From NCBI GenBank assembly GCA_023436225.1, contig JAEZKA010000035.1:163332-227331 (forward strand): DNA of 64,000 nucleotides, given 5' to 3'. The DNA comes from Bacillota bacterium (lineage in GTDB: Bacteria; Bacillota; Clostridia; Lachnospirales; Lachnospiraceae). The notes beneath the pieces were generated by a model, which made no database searches, had not been told where the DNA came from, and saw nothing but the letters and a program-made list of their open reading frames with translations. The position numbers and the translations under genes are program-made. The first letter of the stretch is position 1, and each line of letters begins with the position of its first letter. Positions 35,211 through 44,595 of this stretch are shown piece by piece.

Positions 35211-37211
35211 TCAGCTTTGCTTCATTAGCGTTAGAATATTAAGACCGTCGCAGTATTCATATTCCACACTGTTCATAGATTTTTTCACCATGTAGATACC
35301 CAGCCCGCCGATTTCTCGTTCCTCTGCAGGGAGGGTGATGTCCGGATCCGGCAGCTCGGTGGGATTATAGGGACGGCCATTGTCTGCAAAGCGTAAGGTT
35401 ATGCATCCGGCCTCCACACTCACACCCACAGTAGCATCGCTTGCTCCTGAATATCTTGCTATATTCGAGTAGATTTCATCTACCGCGATATTGATCTGAG
35501 CAATCACCTTCATTGGTATGTCTTTGGCCTCCAGCTCCTGTTCGACGAAGGCGGTGACCTGATCCATTGCCTCCAAAGTGGGAGTCAATTTATACTTTTT
35601 CATTACTTGACCGTTTTGGAGCTTCAGCTCCAGGCTCAGCATAGTAATGTCATCGAATTGTGGTGCTTCCTCCACAAAGGAATCGATGTCCTCCTTAATA
35701 CGGTAGAGAAGTTCTTCACAGCTTGCATTCCTGTTATTGTTCAGGGCTTCCAGCATTCTTTCCGTACCATAAAGCTCATTATTGGAATTGGTGGCTTCCG
35801 CCACGCCATCGGTATAGAGGAACAACCGATCACCGGGATCCATATGAAGCTCATATTCCTTGTAGCGTGAACCCTCCATACCGGCCAGCACGAAGCCGTG
35901 CTTATCTTTTATGAGCTCATAGTCGCCACCGGAGCGTTTGATTACCGGATACTCATGGCCAGCATTAGCACAAGTCAGCTTACCGGTGGAAATTTCCAGG
36001 ATACCCAGCCAGACCGTGACAAACATTTCCGCCTCATTGCCTTCGCAGAGCTGATTGTTCACCTTCTCCAGCACATCCTTTGATGAACGACCTGTCTGTG
36101 CCATGTTCTTGAGGAGTGTCTTTGCAATCACCATAAAGAGAGCCGCCGGCACTCCTTTACCTGACACGTCCGCCATAACGATTGCCAATCGGTCATCATC
36201 TACCAGGAAGAAGTCGTAGAAATCACCTCCTACTTCCTTGGCGGGGGTCATGGTAGCATAGATATCAAGCTCCTTACGCTCGGGAAAGGCAGGAAAGATG
36301 GAAGGGAGCATACTGGCCTGAATGTTTTTCGCAACACCAAGCTCTGCACCGATACGTTCCTTCTCCGCCACCACCAGTGCCAAATTCGTGGTGTAGCGGT
36401 CAATGTCCCGCACCATTTTCCCAAAAGCCTCGGAGAGTGTCTGCATTTCGTCACCCGTATGCAGCTCCAGAGTGGATTTCATTACTCCGCTCTCACTGAC
36501 AAAGCTCTGGACGCTCTCCGTCAGCCGTGCAATCGGTCGACTGACCATCCTGCGGGCAATTAAGGTTAGCATTACAACTGCTTCCAGAATAATTGCACTA
36601 CAGATCAGAATGATATTGGTGATATAGCTGCGCAGCATGGTAGTCACCAATTCGAGAGAAAGGTCTGCTTCCACCATGGCGGTAACCTCGCCGCTGCTAT
36701 TAAACACCGGTGCCCAAGCCATTACCATTGCTCCAAAATCAGTACCGTAGACGATATGTTTCTGTTTCGAGGGCCTTTTCGCCTGTACATCGGGAACCAG
36801 ATACTGATATTCCGTCTCCTCGTAATCATACACATCTCCCAGTTCGGAGATGTTAGCCGGATCATCTGTTTCAATCTGCGCATCTAAAATATAGATCAAG
36901 CTGTCGCTGCCGGGCTGATAGATATAAAGGTATTCCATACTGTATTCCCGCTTCATGTTCGAGAAAATAGTACTGAGCTCTTCATAATATTCATCTGTTT
37001 CCCCGGTACGCAGATACTCCCCTATCTTATCCCCATCCACCAGCGTCGCCGCCATGACAGCTGTTTCTCTTGCCTTTGAATAATAAAAATCGGTATATTC
37101 ATTCCATGAGGCATAGTAGCTGAATATACCTATGACTACGCATAGTATTAGGGAGAACATACAAAACAGTACAGTCAGCTTTGAACCGATCGTATGAAAT
37201 CTTTTCTTCAT
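35211..37211 (-). CDS. membrane sensor PP2C (SpoIIE-type) phosphatase with C-terminal RsbW-like domain
   Basis: 666 residues. Helix about 13-31, extracellular sensor about 33-190, helix about 195-215, HAMP about 215-270, SpoIIE phosphatase about 295-505 (GGDFYDFFLVDDDRLAIVMADVSGKG with metal Asp residues, LFLYTDGVAEA, FDDITMLSL). The end (about 525-666) is a canonical RsbW-like HATPase: IAVDEIYSNIARYS (N-box), FADNGRPYNP (G1), GGLGIYMVKKSMNSVEYEY. So phosphatase and anti-sigma-type kinase are in one chain. The STAS protein at 40760 is the natural substrate. Its gene starts two bases before the end of the acetyltransferase stop. Confidence 0.92.
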   Translation of the reverse strand: MKKRFHTIGSKLTVLFCMFSLILCVVIGIFSYYASWNEYTDFYYSKARETAVMAATLVDGDKIGEYLRTGETDEYYEELSTIFSNMKREYSMEYLYIYQPGSDSLIYILDAQIETDDPANISELGDVYDYEETEYQYLVPDVQAKRPSKQKHIVYGTDFGAMVMAWAPVFNSSGEVTAMVEADLSLELVTTMLRSYITNIILICSAIILEAVVMLTLIARRMVSRPIARLTESVQSFVSESGVMKSTLELHTGDEMQTLSEAFGKMVRDIDRYTTNLALVVAEKERIGAELGVAKNIQASMLPSIFPAFPERKELDIYATMTPAKEVGGDFYDFFLVDDDRLAIVMADVSGKGVPAALFMVIAKTLLKNMAQTGRSSKDVLEKVNNQLCEGNEAEMFVTVWLGILEISTGKLTCANAGHEYPVIKRSGGDYELIKDKHGFVLAGMEGSRYKEYELHMDPGDRLFLYTDGVAEATNSNNELYGTERMLEALNNNRNASCEELLYRIKEDIDSFVEEAPQFDDITMLSLELKLQNGQVMKKYKLTPTLEAMDQVTAFVEQELEAKDIPMKVIAQINIAVDEIYSNIARYSGASDATVGVSVEAGCITLRFADNGRPYNPTELPDPDITLPAEEREIGGLGIYMVKKSMNSVEYEYCDGLNILTLMKQS

Positions 37212-37212
37212 A

Positions 37213-37809
37213 TCACATTTCCTCCTGATCCTTCAGGTCAACGATTCCTATTGTAGCCCCACAGCGGCAGGGTCCTTTGCCACAATCAGGACAGGACATG
37301 CCTTTGGTGTACAGCTCTTTATAAAAGTCAGGGTAGTCCCACATTTCCAGACAATTACCCAAATACTTGAGAACACCTTCCGCAGGCCGATCCCCATGTC
37401 GAAGCGGGTTCCACATTTCTACGATTAAGGTCCGGATCTCAGCCTCCAGCAGCTGACTGCGCAGATGTACGGCTAGTGTCCGGGCAATGCCTTGCCCTTG
37501 ATACTGGGGTTGTACCAAAACCATATCCATCGAGTACAGTTTTGTATTACCCCATTGGCTTTGAATACGTTGCTCCAGTTTCGGATGGGGATAGGTGAAA
37601 TCAATTCCGGGGATTGCCGAAACAATTCCTGCAATGGTTTCACCATCCAGACATTTCATACCAATATACCCCGGGTGTGCCATTGCATCACGAAGATGTC
37701 TTATGATCGGTTCGCCGCCGTTAAGGTATGTAGTATATAAAGCAGTCATTGCAGCCAAATCGTTCTTATCTATCGGTGAAATGAGCAAATCGGTATATGA
37801 CTTTTTCAT
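37213..37809 (-). CDS. GNAT-family acetyltransferase with C-terminal Cys cluster
   Basis: 198 residues. The acetyl-CoA loop is VQPQYQGQGIARTLAVHL, about residues 95-112. The last 30 residues carry CPDCGKGPCRCG, a compact four-Cys set that probably binds a metal. RBS ACAGGAGAG; it abuts both neighbours in the putative operon. Substrate unknown; acylation of a partner protein or of an amino acid would both fit. Confidence 0.85.
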   Translation of the reverse strand: MKKSYTDLLISPIDKNDLAAMTALYTTYLNGGEPIIRHLRDAMAHPGYIGMKCLDGETIAGIVSAIPGIDFTYPHPKLEQRIQSQWGNTKLYSMDMVLVQPQYQGQGIARTLAVHLRSQLLEAEIRTLIVEMWNPLRHGDRPAEGVLKYLGNCLEMWDYPDFYKELYTKGMSCPDCGKGPCRCGATIGIVDLKDQEEM

Positions 37810-37810
37810 A

Positions 37811-40714
37811 TTATCTCTCCTGTGTGTTATTAAATGCTTTGTGCCTGTTGAAAAATAGGAATAAGCCCAAAAGTATAATCAGTGCAGCCCCGATGACCAG
37901 CAGGCCCACCCGATAGCCACCCAACATTGCAATACCATAAACCACCGGCCCAAGGGTTTGTCCTCCGTTGTCGAACAGGGAATAGACACCCATCGCACGG
38001 CTTTCTCCGTATCCGACGACACCGGGCAGCCCGGAATAATAGGTGGACTGCGCCGCATATCCAAAGGAAAGGGACAGAGAGAGTAACACGATACCTGCAA
38101 TCGCTGCTGGAACCGTCGGAGAAAGTACGAACAGTAGCGGGGCCAGGCAGATGAATAAACTGGCAAGTGCCACCGTCCATTTCCCTCCCAACCGAGAGAT
38201 CAGCTTCTCTGTCAGTGCCGGACCGGCGTAGATAATAAGCAGTCCGCAGACGAGATAGATACGGCCAATCATAGCCTCACTGATACCCATTTCCGCTGCA
38301 TAGAGCGGAAAAAAATATTCCCGGTAGGAGAGTGCCAGTAAAAACGGCAGAAGTGCTAACAATAAAAAGCTCATCACCTTCCAATCGGACAGAAAACGAA
38401 GTAATCCAGCCTTCTCCGATGTCTTCTTCGATGACTGCTCCCGATATTCGCCCCCAGTAAGAATTAGCGGAATTGCCAACAGTAACAATGCAGCCCCGGC
38501 ATAATACACGACCGAAAAGCTACCAAAGGACAGGATGATCGACCCGAAGCCCGCACCCGCCGTTACTCCTGCCAGCGTTCCCGCACTGATCGCGGCAAAT
38601 GCGCGACCGCTCTCTTCCTGGCTGCTGCTTCCTGCTGCTACAGAATTCGTACCGACTATAATCAATCCCATCCCTGCACCAATCAAACATTTTCCGAATA
38701 ACAGGCTAAGGTAATCCGGAAGCAACCCACACATAATAAATCCGGATATTTGTAACAAAAAGCCGATTAGCAAAATTCTTTTGACACCTGTCCGCCTTGT
38801 AATAAATCCACCCGCAAATGCAAAAAGTGCGGCAAATAATACCTGTGCAGAAAGTGGGAGTGCCGCTCCCACACTTTGCGGGATTCCAAGGATTGGTGTA
38901 TATCTCTGGTTCGCCAAAATGGAGATAAACGCATCCTGCATACAATCGGCCACAAAGGTCAGAAATAGCAGGGTTCTTAGAGGGAATCGGTGTCCGACGG
39001 GCATCTTTAGTGCTCGACCAGAGCATAGATCTCTGTGTTCCAAATAAAGAAGTACTTCTATGATCAGCATGATAAGTACCACCGCTGCCGAGAGTACAGT
39101 CATTAAGATTTCCACTGACAGGACTCGATTTTGTGTATTCAGGTAATCGAGATTCACTCCCACCTCTATGCTGGCAACCGGTCTTCCTTCCATGTTTCGC
39201 ACAGGCTTGATGACAAAGGACCACGAGCCATAGGAGCTCACCTCTCCAATAACCTCCTGCGCCGTGCCCTCGGTCAGCACATCGGTATAGCCCGGTGTGC
39301 CATATGCATACATCGGGTGTCTGGCGGTCAGGGTATCTTCATAATCCATCACGCTATAGATGATCTTACCATCGGTTACATAGACGATGTAGTAATAATA
39401 GTTGTTGGAGCTGTACGTCATCGCTGTCAGCCTGTCCAGTGGTTCCTTTACCTGCATATATGCGTCACTACGGTAATCCGCAAGGCTGTCTATCAGCTCC
39501 AGCGCATCTACGTTTACACTCTGAACCAAAATATCGTCAAATAGGTTGAGCTGCTCCATTGCTTTTTGCTGCCCGGTTTTAATCATGTTGCTAATGGTAA
39601 TGTAGCTGACTAGACCACCAACGCTCAGAGAAACGAAAAGTACGATGACCATACGCTGAAAGGTTTCACTTTTCTTTTTACCTCGTTGCGGGCGAAGCAG
39701 TACAAGGTACACCAATACGATCAGCAATAAAATACCCAGAAGTAGTAGCATCCAAAGAGTAGATCGAATGATAGGGGTACTGTAGGACAGCGTGTCCAGA
39801 TACTCGATTTTCCCGTCCTTCAGCTGATAACAGCCCACATAATCCGTAGCACAGATGTCATCTCCCCGTGCCTGCACAGTGTATATGACATCCTCAGTCT
39901 GCAGCACGACCTGCTCCACACCAGTAATGAGGTCATAACGCAGTACTGAGTTTGCAGCCAGATCGGTATAATAGACTGCGTTCTGCTCTGCACTCAGCAT
40001 CCAAGAGGTGCGTCCCTCATCCTTCAGAATCCTTACCTGTCCATCCTGTTCCACCGTACATAGTTGCCCCGTTCGACTGGTGAAGACGGGTAGCATGGTA
40101 CCTGGGATCACATCAGCATCCGAGAGATACTGCCCCGGTAGAGGGTATTCACGATTCTCCACCTCTCCGGTCCGGATGGACACCCTGCGTACTGCAATCC
40201 CATCCAAAGTACGTACCGATAACACAAGAAAGTCTCCCTCCTCGCGCACGGAAAGAATATTGCCATACTGCAGCGGCATATGATCGGACTCTGTGTAGTC
40301 AATGGTGTAAAGCGTGGTTCCACCTCGTCCATTCCGGTCGTAACAAAAGATACGCTCCTGACTGATTCGTGTTCCCATCCCGGCGTAGCGGACATCTGCA
40401 ACATAGATATTGCCGTCCGTACCATCTGTCACCAAAGAAGCATAATAGGGTGCATCTTCACTGTCCTTACCGCAGGAGATCGTTCCGGAAAGTGCGCCAT
40501 GCTCATCCACCAGCAATACAAGTTTTTTCCCCTTGTCAATGAGATACATTCGCCCATTATTACCGGGGAATACACCGCTTGGTCCATCAAGCGTATAAGA
40601 AAGTGCAAAGGGCGCACCAATAAAAAAGCTTCTGCAAAGCAAACAGATTCCAAAAAGCACTACGCATAAAATACCCAATGTCAAAATACATTTTTTTGAA
40701 ATAGGCTTTTTCAT
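37811..40714 (-). CDS. beta-propeller / sensor / MFS transporter fusion
   Basis: 967 residues. A signal-anchor helix (about 10-27) leads to an extracellular NHL-like propeller of about 275 residues (repeats such as GNNGRMYLIDKGKKLVLLV and GNIYVADVRY). Helices at about 317-337 and 355-378 flank a cytoplasmic loop rich in Lys/Arg; a Cache-like sensor follows (about 385-530), then a helix (about 535-560) and a 12-helix MFS domain (about 585-955) with GGFITRRTGVKR as motif A. I know of no standard family with this order. It may import or export a small molecule under control of its own extracellular sensor. RBS TGGAGG. Confidence 0.85.
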   Translation of the reverse strand: MKKPISKKCILTLGILCVVLFGICLLCRSFFIGAPFALSYTLDGPSGVFPGNNGRMYLIDKGKKLVLLVDEHGALSGTISCGKDSEDAPYYASLVTDGTDGNIYVADVRYAGMGTRISQERIFCYDRNGRGGTTLYTIDYTESDHMPLQYGNILSVREEGDFLVLSVRTLDGIAVRRVSIRTGEVENREYPLPGQYLSDADVIPGTMLPVFTSRTGQLCTVEQDGQVRILKDEGRTSWMLSAEQNAVYYTDLAANSVLRYDLITGVEQVVLQTEDVIYTVQARGDDICATDYVGCYQLKDGKIEYLDTLSYSTPIIRSTLWMLLLLGILLLIVLVYLVLLRPQRGKKKSETFQRMVIVLFVSLSVGGLVSYITISNMIKTGQQKAMEQLNLFDDILVQSVNVDALELIDSLADYRSDAYMQVKEPLDRLTAMTYSSNNYYYYIVYVTDGKIIYSVMDYEDTLTARHPMYAYGTPGYTDVLTEGTAQEVIGEVSSYGSWSFVIKPVRNMEGRPVASIEVGVNLDYLNTQNRVLSVEILMTVLSAAVVLIMLIIEVLLYLEHRDLCSGRALKMPVGHRFPLRTLLFLTFVADCMQDAFISILANQRYTPILGIPQSVGAALPLSAQVLFAALFAFAGGFITRRTGVKRILLIGFLLQISGFIMCGLLPDYLSLLFGKCLIGAGMGLIIVGTNSVAAGSSSQEESGRAFAAISAGTLAGVTAGAGFGSIILSFGSFSVVYYAGAALLLLAIPLILTGGEYREQSSKKTSEKAGLLRFLSDWKVMSFLLLALLPFLLALSYREYFFPLYAAEMGISEAMIGRIYLVCGLLIIYAGPALTEKLISRLGGKWTVALASLFICLAPLLFVLSPTVPAAIAGIVLLSLSLSFGYAAQSTYYSGLPGVVGYGESRAMGVYSLFDNGGQTLGPVVYGIAMLGGYRVGLLVIGAALIILLGLFLFFNRHKAFNNTQER

Positions 40715-40759
40715 AACAATCCTCCATGCTGTGCGAAAAATACTTGTCCAAAATTATGT

Positions 40760-41056
40760 CTATTCAATGGTGAGGATATCGATAAACCCTGTTACCTCGA
40801 ATACCTCCATGATGGTCTCATTAACATGTTGAATCACCATTTTACCCTGCTTGTTCATCACCTTCTGCGCAGAAAGCAACACGCGAAGTCCCGCAGAGGA
40901 GATATACTCCAGCCCAGTAAAATCCATCACAAGAGATTCCACACCTGTGAGTGCGGTCTTTAGTTCTGTCTCCAGTCCCGGTGCTGTAGTAGTGTCCAGG
41001 CGGCCCGCCAAGGCCATGGTCAGTTTAGTTGCACTTATATTCTTAATAATTGTCAT
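40760..41056 (-). CDS. STAS-domain anti-sigma factor antagonist (SpoIIAA/RsbV-like)
   Basis: 98 residues, full-length single STAS domain. GRLDTTTAPGLETEL and the phosphorylation loop LEYISSAGLRVLLSA, with the conserved Ser near position 57, are typical of a phosphorylatable antagonist. RBS AAGGGGG. It heads the string of genes leading to the PP2C phosphatase. In partner switching it would be phosphorylated by an RsbW-like kinase and reset by the phosphatase at 35211. Confidence 0.92.
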   Translation of the reverse strand: MTIIKNISATKLTMALAGRLDTTTAPGLETELKTALTGVESLVMDFTGLEYISSAGLRVLLSAQKVMNKQGKMVIQHVNETIMEVFEVTGFIDILTIE

Positions 41057-41300
41057 TTACGATTCCCCCTTAATTAAAATGTTTTAGTAACAGTCATTTC
41101 CAGTTTGCCGCTGCGCACACCGATGGACACGTCGTAGGCATCTCGTGTCTTGGCAATCAGCAATTCAAATTTTCTCTATATCAATGAGGCTGTTTGCTAT
41201 CTTTCCAGGTCGTCCTCCGTAAGTTCTGATCATAATTCACTTTCCATATCCGTTCCTCTTTGCATTATCTCTTACGAAGCAGCGTTCAGCTTACGTTATG
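41057..41300. other. intergenic region with a short decayed frame
   Basis: The minus strand is open from about 41175 to a TAA at 41074, reading LLIAKTRDAYDVSIGVRSG and ending TVTKTF, with no start or ribosome site. It looks like the C-terminal remnant of a small protein next to the STAS gene; the family is not recognised. The rest holds nothing clear. Confidence 0.35.
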
Positions 41301-41546
41301 TCAATGATATTCTTCGGGATGGAAGATCTTGATATGTGCAAAGAAGGCTTCATGATCCATGATCTCCGGAGAATTACAGATTGGACAACGATAAGCGTTA
41401 GTGCCACCATCACCATTTCCCAGTACTGCGGTACTCTTGCTAGTATCAGTTGAATGCACTGAGAAGGTTTTCATTCCCCCCACCACATCATCTAGCTCCT
41501 CGTCGTTGAATGCGTATGCCTCTTTCAAATCCTTGAAATCATCCAT
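41301..41546 (-). CDS. double-glycine leader peptide with a C2H2-like zinc motif
   Basis: 81 residues from the ATG at 41546, preceded by AAAGGAGGTAAATATC. AFNDEELDDVVGG ends in Gly23-Gly24, a C39 cleavage site. The core has a Ser/Thr/Gly-rich stretch, then C54, C57, H71 and H76 (CPIC...H-x4-H), a C2H2-like zinc finger. The same frame is open upstream to an ATG at 41714, which also has a strong site (GGAGGAAGAAA), so a 137-residue form may exist. If cut by the exporter at 22653 it would release a small zinc-binding peptide. No family recognised. Confidence 0.65.
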   Translation of the reverse strand: MDDFKDLKEAYAFNDEELDDVVGGMKTFSVHSTDTSKSTAVLGNGDGGTNAYRCPICNSPEIMDHEAFFAHIKIFHPEEYH

Positions 41547-41777
41547 GATATTTACCTCCTTTTCAGTTTTTATTGTCCGTAGCATGGGCTGTAGCACGCA
41601 ACCATGCCCCGCAAAGGCGCGGGTTGTTTCCTTTACTGCCCATGTAAATTGAGCTGGAGACAGAGTCTCAATTTGCCGTACCGCGTAGAGAGTACGTTTC
41701 TCAAAAGGTATCATTTTCTTCCTCCATATTCTCCTTATCTAATCCTCGTGATACCGATATTTTTCTCTGCAATGGCT

Positions 41778-41981
41778 TCATCTTTTGAATTTGCATAGTC
41801 CCTTCTGGTTAAGGTCTGGATTTTCACGATCGAACTTTGCATATGCGCAATACCAGCATTGATGAATTTGAACCATGCTACCATCCCGCGCTCTCCAAAA
41901 AGAGCAGCCATCCCTTGTGTCAATTTGGATTGCTCTGAGTTTCTGTTCAACCTCACTGGTTCGGTCTGTCAAAACATTCAT
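41778..41981 (-). CDS. small Cys-containing protein, possible secreted or signalling peptide
   Basis: 67 residues with GGGAGGCTTGATAT before the ATG. The charged N-terminal third (MNVLTDRTSEVEQKLRAI) could be a leader without a Gly-Gly site. The rest has four Cys, CSFWRARDG, CWYCAYAKFD and KGLCKFK, a likely metal-binding or disulfide fold. It is the first gene after the kinase/regulator terminator and has a LytTR-like site 150 bp upstream. An overlapping frame (41735-41956) lacks a ribosome site and is rejected. Function unknown. Confidence 0.6.
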   Translation of the reverse strand: MNVLTDRTSEVEQKLRAIQIDTRDGCSFWRARDGSMVQIHQCWYCAYAKFDRENPDLNQKGLCKFKR

Positions 41982-42131
41982 ATATCAAGCCTCCCAACTT
42001 TTATAGGTAGATCTTAATCCGCACTGTAGATTTGAGCCGTAAACCAGCAGCTCATAGGCATACGCTTTTATAAGTAGATTAACATTTTTTATCAATTCTG
42101 TGGAAAATCCTGCATAAAACGTCTTAATTCT

Positions 42132-42160
42132 ACGTATAATGTCATTTAGACATAAAATAA
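42132..42160. promoter_or_regulatory. candidate LytTR regulator site
   Basis: ACGTATAATGTCAT (from 42132) matches the first copy of the repeat at 47224 (ACGTGAAATGTCAT) at 12 of 14 positions; a weaker half ACATAAAATAA follows at 42150. Position suits control of the small gene at 41981. No clear promoter hexamers were assigned. Confidence 0.4.
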
Positions 42161-42259
42161 CACCTATTGTGATTCATTACATCTTAGCCGGATTGTCTGC
42201 CCAAGGCAGCCAGCCGCTAAACGATAGAAAGCACGCTTCGCGCACTTTCTATTGTCATG

Positions 42260-42302
42260 AAAAAAGAGCATCACATAATAACTAAAAAGTTATTAGCGAC
42301 GC
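42260..42302 (-). terminator. terminator of the kinase/regulator operon
   Basis: On the minus strand GCGTCGC...AATAAC pairs with GTTATT...GTGATGC and is followed by TCTTTTTT. A second hairpin without a U tract lies at 42224-42252. The rest of 41982-42429 holds no gene. Confidence 0.75.
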
Positions 42303-42429
42303 CCTTTGGGAATAGAAGCAAAAGTAGATCTATAACGATTCATAATCGGTTGCCTTTACTTCTTCAATATTATAAATAACTACAAGAAAAATACGCTTTA
42401 TGTATATTCTTTTTCTACGAATTGGAAGA

Positions 42430-43719
42430 TTAGGGTGCTTCCCTTTCATCAAATTGCAGGATTATTTGAGTAACGAACACATCGCCCTCCTGTGAAAATC
42501 GGAGCATCCCACCGTACTTTTGTACAATCGTGGCTACACTTCGGGTACCGGAACCGCCGCCTTCCTTTGTCGTGAGGGGCAGCCCAGCGTCATTAAAGGC
42601 TGTTTGTACCGCTGCACTGTTGCGCAGCTCCAACCGTAGACTTTCATGATCCGTACACACTGTCAAAGTGATGTTGGCACCATATTTTACCTTTTCGCAG
42701 GCTTCGCAGGCATTTTCCAGAAGATTACCGAACAACTCGCCGGTCTCCGGAGCGGTAAGAGGTAATTGTTCCGGTATATTGACCTCCGCTGAAAAGGAAA
42801 TACCACTGTTTTCCGATCGTCTCGCATAGCGGCGAATGACCGCATTCACTACAACATTTTCACAGTACTGCATCATTGTTGTCTCGACAATAAGTGAATC
42901 ATGCTGGAGCAGATACTCCCTTGCACCATTCACATCACCACGTTCTAAGTAATCCACCAGAAGAGCATTATGATGCCGCATATCATGGCGATTCTGCTTA
43001 GCCAAATTCACAAAAGACTCCTGTGCAACAAGCTCCATCTGCAAAAGCTCCTGCTGAGATATGGAACGCAGCCTTTCCTCACGTAGAATATGTTCCTTGG
43101 AAATGATGGACAGCGTATGACAAATCGAGATATAGGCCGCCAATGTAATTGCTGTAATCAATAGCATTGGAATTGCCTGCTCTGTCAGAGTCACCACAAC
43201 ATCATCGCTTGTAATGAAGTAATAGGTGTAAGCAACCCAAACAGCAAGGGCCAGATAGAAGAACACATTCCAATGCTCTACCATCTGGCGGTAAAGCGGA
43301 CGTACAAAGTATCGGAGTAACCAGTAAAAAAGCAAGAATAGCAGAAAACGTATTGGCACATTTGCATAGAGAGGATAAGGCAGTTGCTCCGAAATCACGA
43401 AGCCGATCACGACGACCACAGCGCTGATGTTTTGGAGCGTGATATAACTGAATAGCCATTGCATGAAGTTATCCTTGAACAACGGCTTGATTACAAAGCA
43501 AAGTACCGCGAACAGTATTCTTTCGAACTTTGCCAGTAGAGTTAAATTACCACTGATATAAAAAAATATGGCTGTGCCAAGGTCAATACTCAGAATCCCC
43601 AGCATAGCTAAATATGTTACTTTCTTACTATACTTAGGTTGTAGCAGTGTAAGCATCAACACTAAGTTCATGGTTGTTCCTATAGCACCTCTTAATATAT
43701 GCGGTAAAAGCTCACTCAT
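42430..43719 (-). CDS. GHKL sensor histidine kinase (AgrC-like)
   Basis: 429 residues: six to seven membrane helices (about 5-210), then a dimerisation region with the phosphoacceptor in KQNRHDMRHHNALLVDYL, and a GHKL ATPase domain: LFGNLLENACEAC (N-box) and GGGSGTRSVATIVQKYGG (lid). There is no separate extracellular domain, as in peptide-sensing AgrC/ComD kinases. It overlaps its LytTR partner gene by four bases. Likely ligand: a peptide, possibly one exported by this locus. Confidence 0.92.
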   Translation of the reverse strand: MSELLPHILRGAIGTTMNLVLMLTLLQPKYSKKVTYLAMLGILSIDLGTAIFFYISGNLTLLAKFERILFAVLCFVIKPLFKDNFMQWLFSYITLQNISAVVVVIGFVISEQLPYPLYANVPIRFLLFLLFYWLLRYFVRPLYRQMVEHWNVFFYLALAVWVAYTYYFITSDDVVVTLTEQAIPMLLITAITLAAYISICHTLSIISKEHILREERLRSISQQELLQMELVAQESFVNLAKQNRHDMRHHNALLVDYLERGDVNGAREYLLQHDSLIVETTMMQYCENVVVNAVIRRYARRSENSGISFSAEVNIPEQLPLTAPETGELFGNLLENACEACEKVKYGANITLTVCTDHESLRLELRNSAAVQTAFNDAGLPLTTKEGGGSGTRSVATIVQKYGGMLRFSQEGDVFVTQIILQFDEREAP

Positions 43720-44459
43720 ATCCTTCCTCCCTTAGGAAACATATAGGCAAAATAACGATCGGTAAATTCTCGGAAGGCTCCCCTAGCCAAGGGAAGCTCC
43801 TGCCCGGAGCGCATAATTATTCTCTTAGGCTCTACGGTACGGATTGCTTTTTGATTCACGAGATAACCCTTGCAAGGGCTGACAAACTGCCCCGGTGACA
43901 ATTCTTCGAACGCTGCCAGCTGCTGTGACAGAGATTCCCGTGTTTCTTCGTTTCCTCCATCCTTCAGATAGACTGTCTGGGTATGGTTACGGCTCTCAAT
44001 CCAGAGAATTTCATTCAATTCTATTGCTCGCGTGCCTCCGCCGGTCAGCTTGAGAGCAACCTTTTGCTCCAGTCCTGTACTGAATTGTACCCTAACTCTG
44101 TTAAGCGCTTCATTCAGCTGCGCCCGGGTGAACGGTTTCAACAGATAATGGGCTGCTTTGAGAGCAAAGGCCTCCACTGCAAACTCATCGCTGGTAGTAA
44201 GGAAGATAATTTCACATTTATCCCCACGTTTTCGGATCTCCGCCGCCACCTGTATGCCGTCGATACCTGGCATACACACATCCAATAGTAGAATATCAAA
44301 ACCACCGGTCTTGTCCAGACTCTCCAGGAAAATCAACGGGTTATTGTATGTAATAATATCGATCTTTTCTTCCTGGTATTCGCTAAAATACTGCTTAACA
44401 CCGAATTTGATTTTTTCTAAATGATCTGGTATATCATCACAGATAGCAATTCGCAGCAT
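43716..44459 (-). CDS. LytTR-family response regulator (AgrA-like)
   Basis: 247 residues. The receiver domain (about 1-120) has ICDDIPDH and the phosphoacceptor Asp in DILLLDVCMPGIDG; the LytTR DNA-binding domain (about 140-240) has LNEILWIESRNHTQTVYLKDG and GQFVSPCKGYLVNQ. RBS AGGAGTGAACT. LytTR proteins bind direct repeats with a period near 20 bp; such repeats lie at 47224 and, less perfectly, at 42132. Confidence 0.93.
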   Translation of the reverse strand: MLRIAICDDIPDHLEKIKFGVKQYFSEYQEEKIDIITYNNPLIFLESLDKTGGFDILLLDVCMPGIDGIQVAAEIRKRGDKCEIIFLTTSDEFAVEAFALKAAHYLLKPFTRAQLNEALNRVRVQFSTGLEQKVALKLTGGGTRAIELNEILWIESRNHTQTVYLKDGGNEETRESLSQQLAAFEELSPGQFVSPCKGYLVNQKAIRTVEPKRIIMRSGQELPLARGAFREFTDRYFAYMFPKGGRI

Positions 44460-44595
44460 AGTTCACTCCTCATTTCCACGGTTACATCCGCTTCCACTTG
44501 TTTTATCGTTTGTCAAAGCTTAAGCAATTTTATATTGAAAAGTCTGTTTCTATTATATTCTATTGTCACGCTGTTATCAATCGGGTATTCAAGGA

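Noticed and set aside
41735..41956. Frame overlapping the four-Cys peptide gene
   Set aside because: No ribosome site; the 41981 start has a strong one and better coding character.
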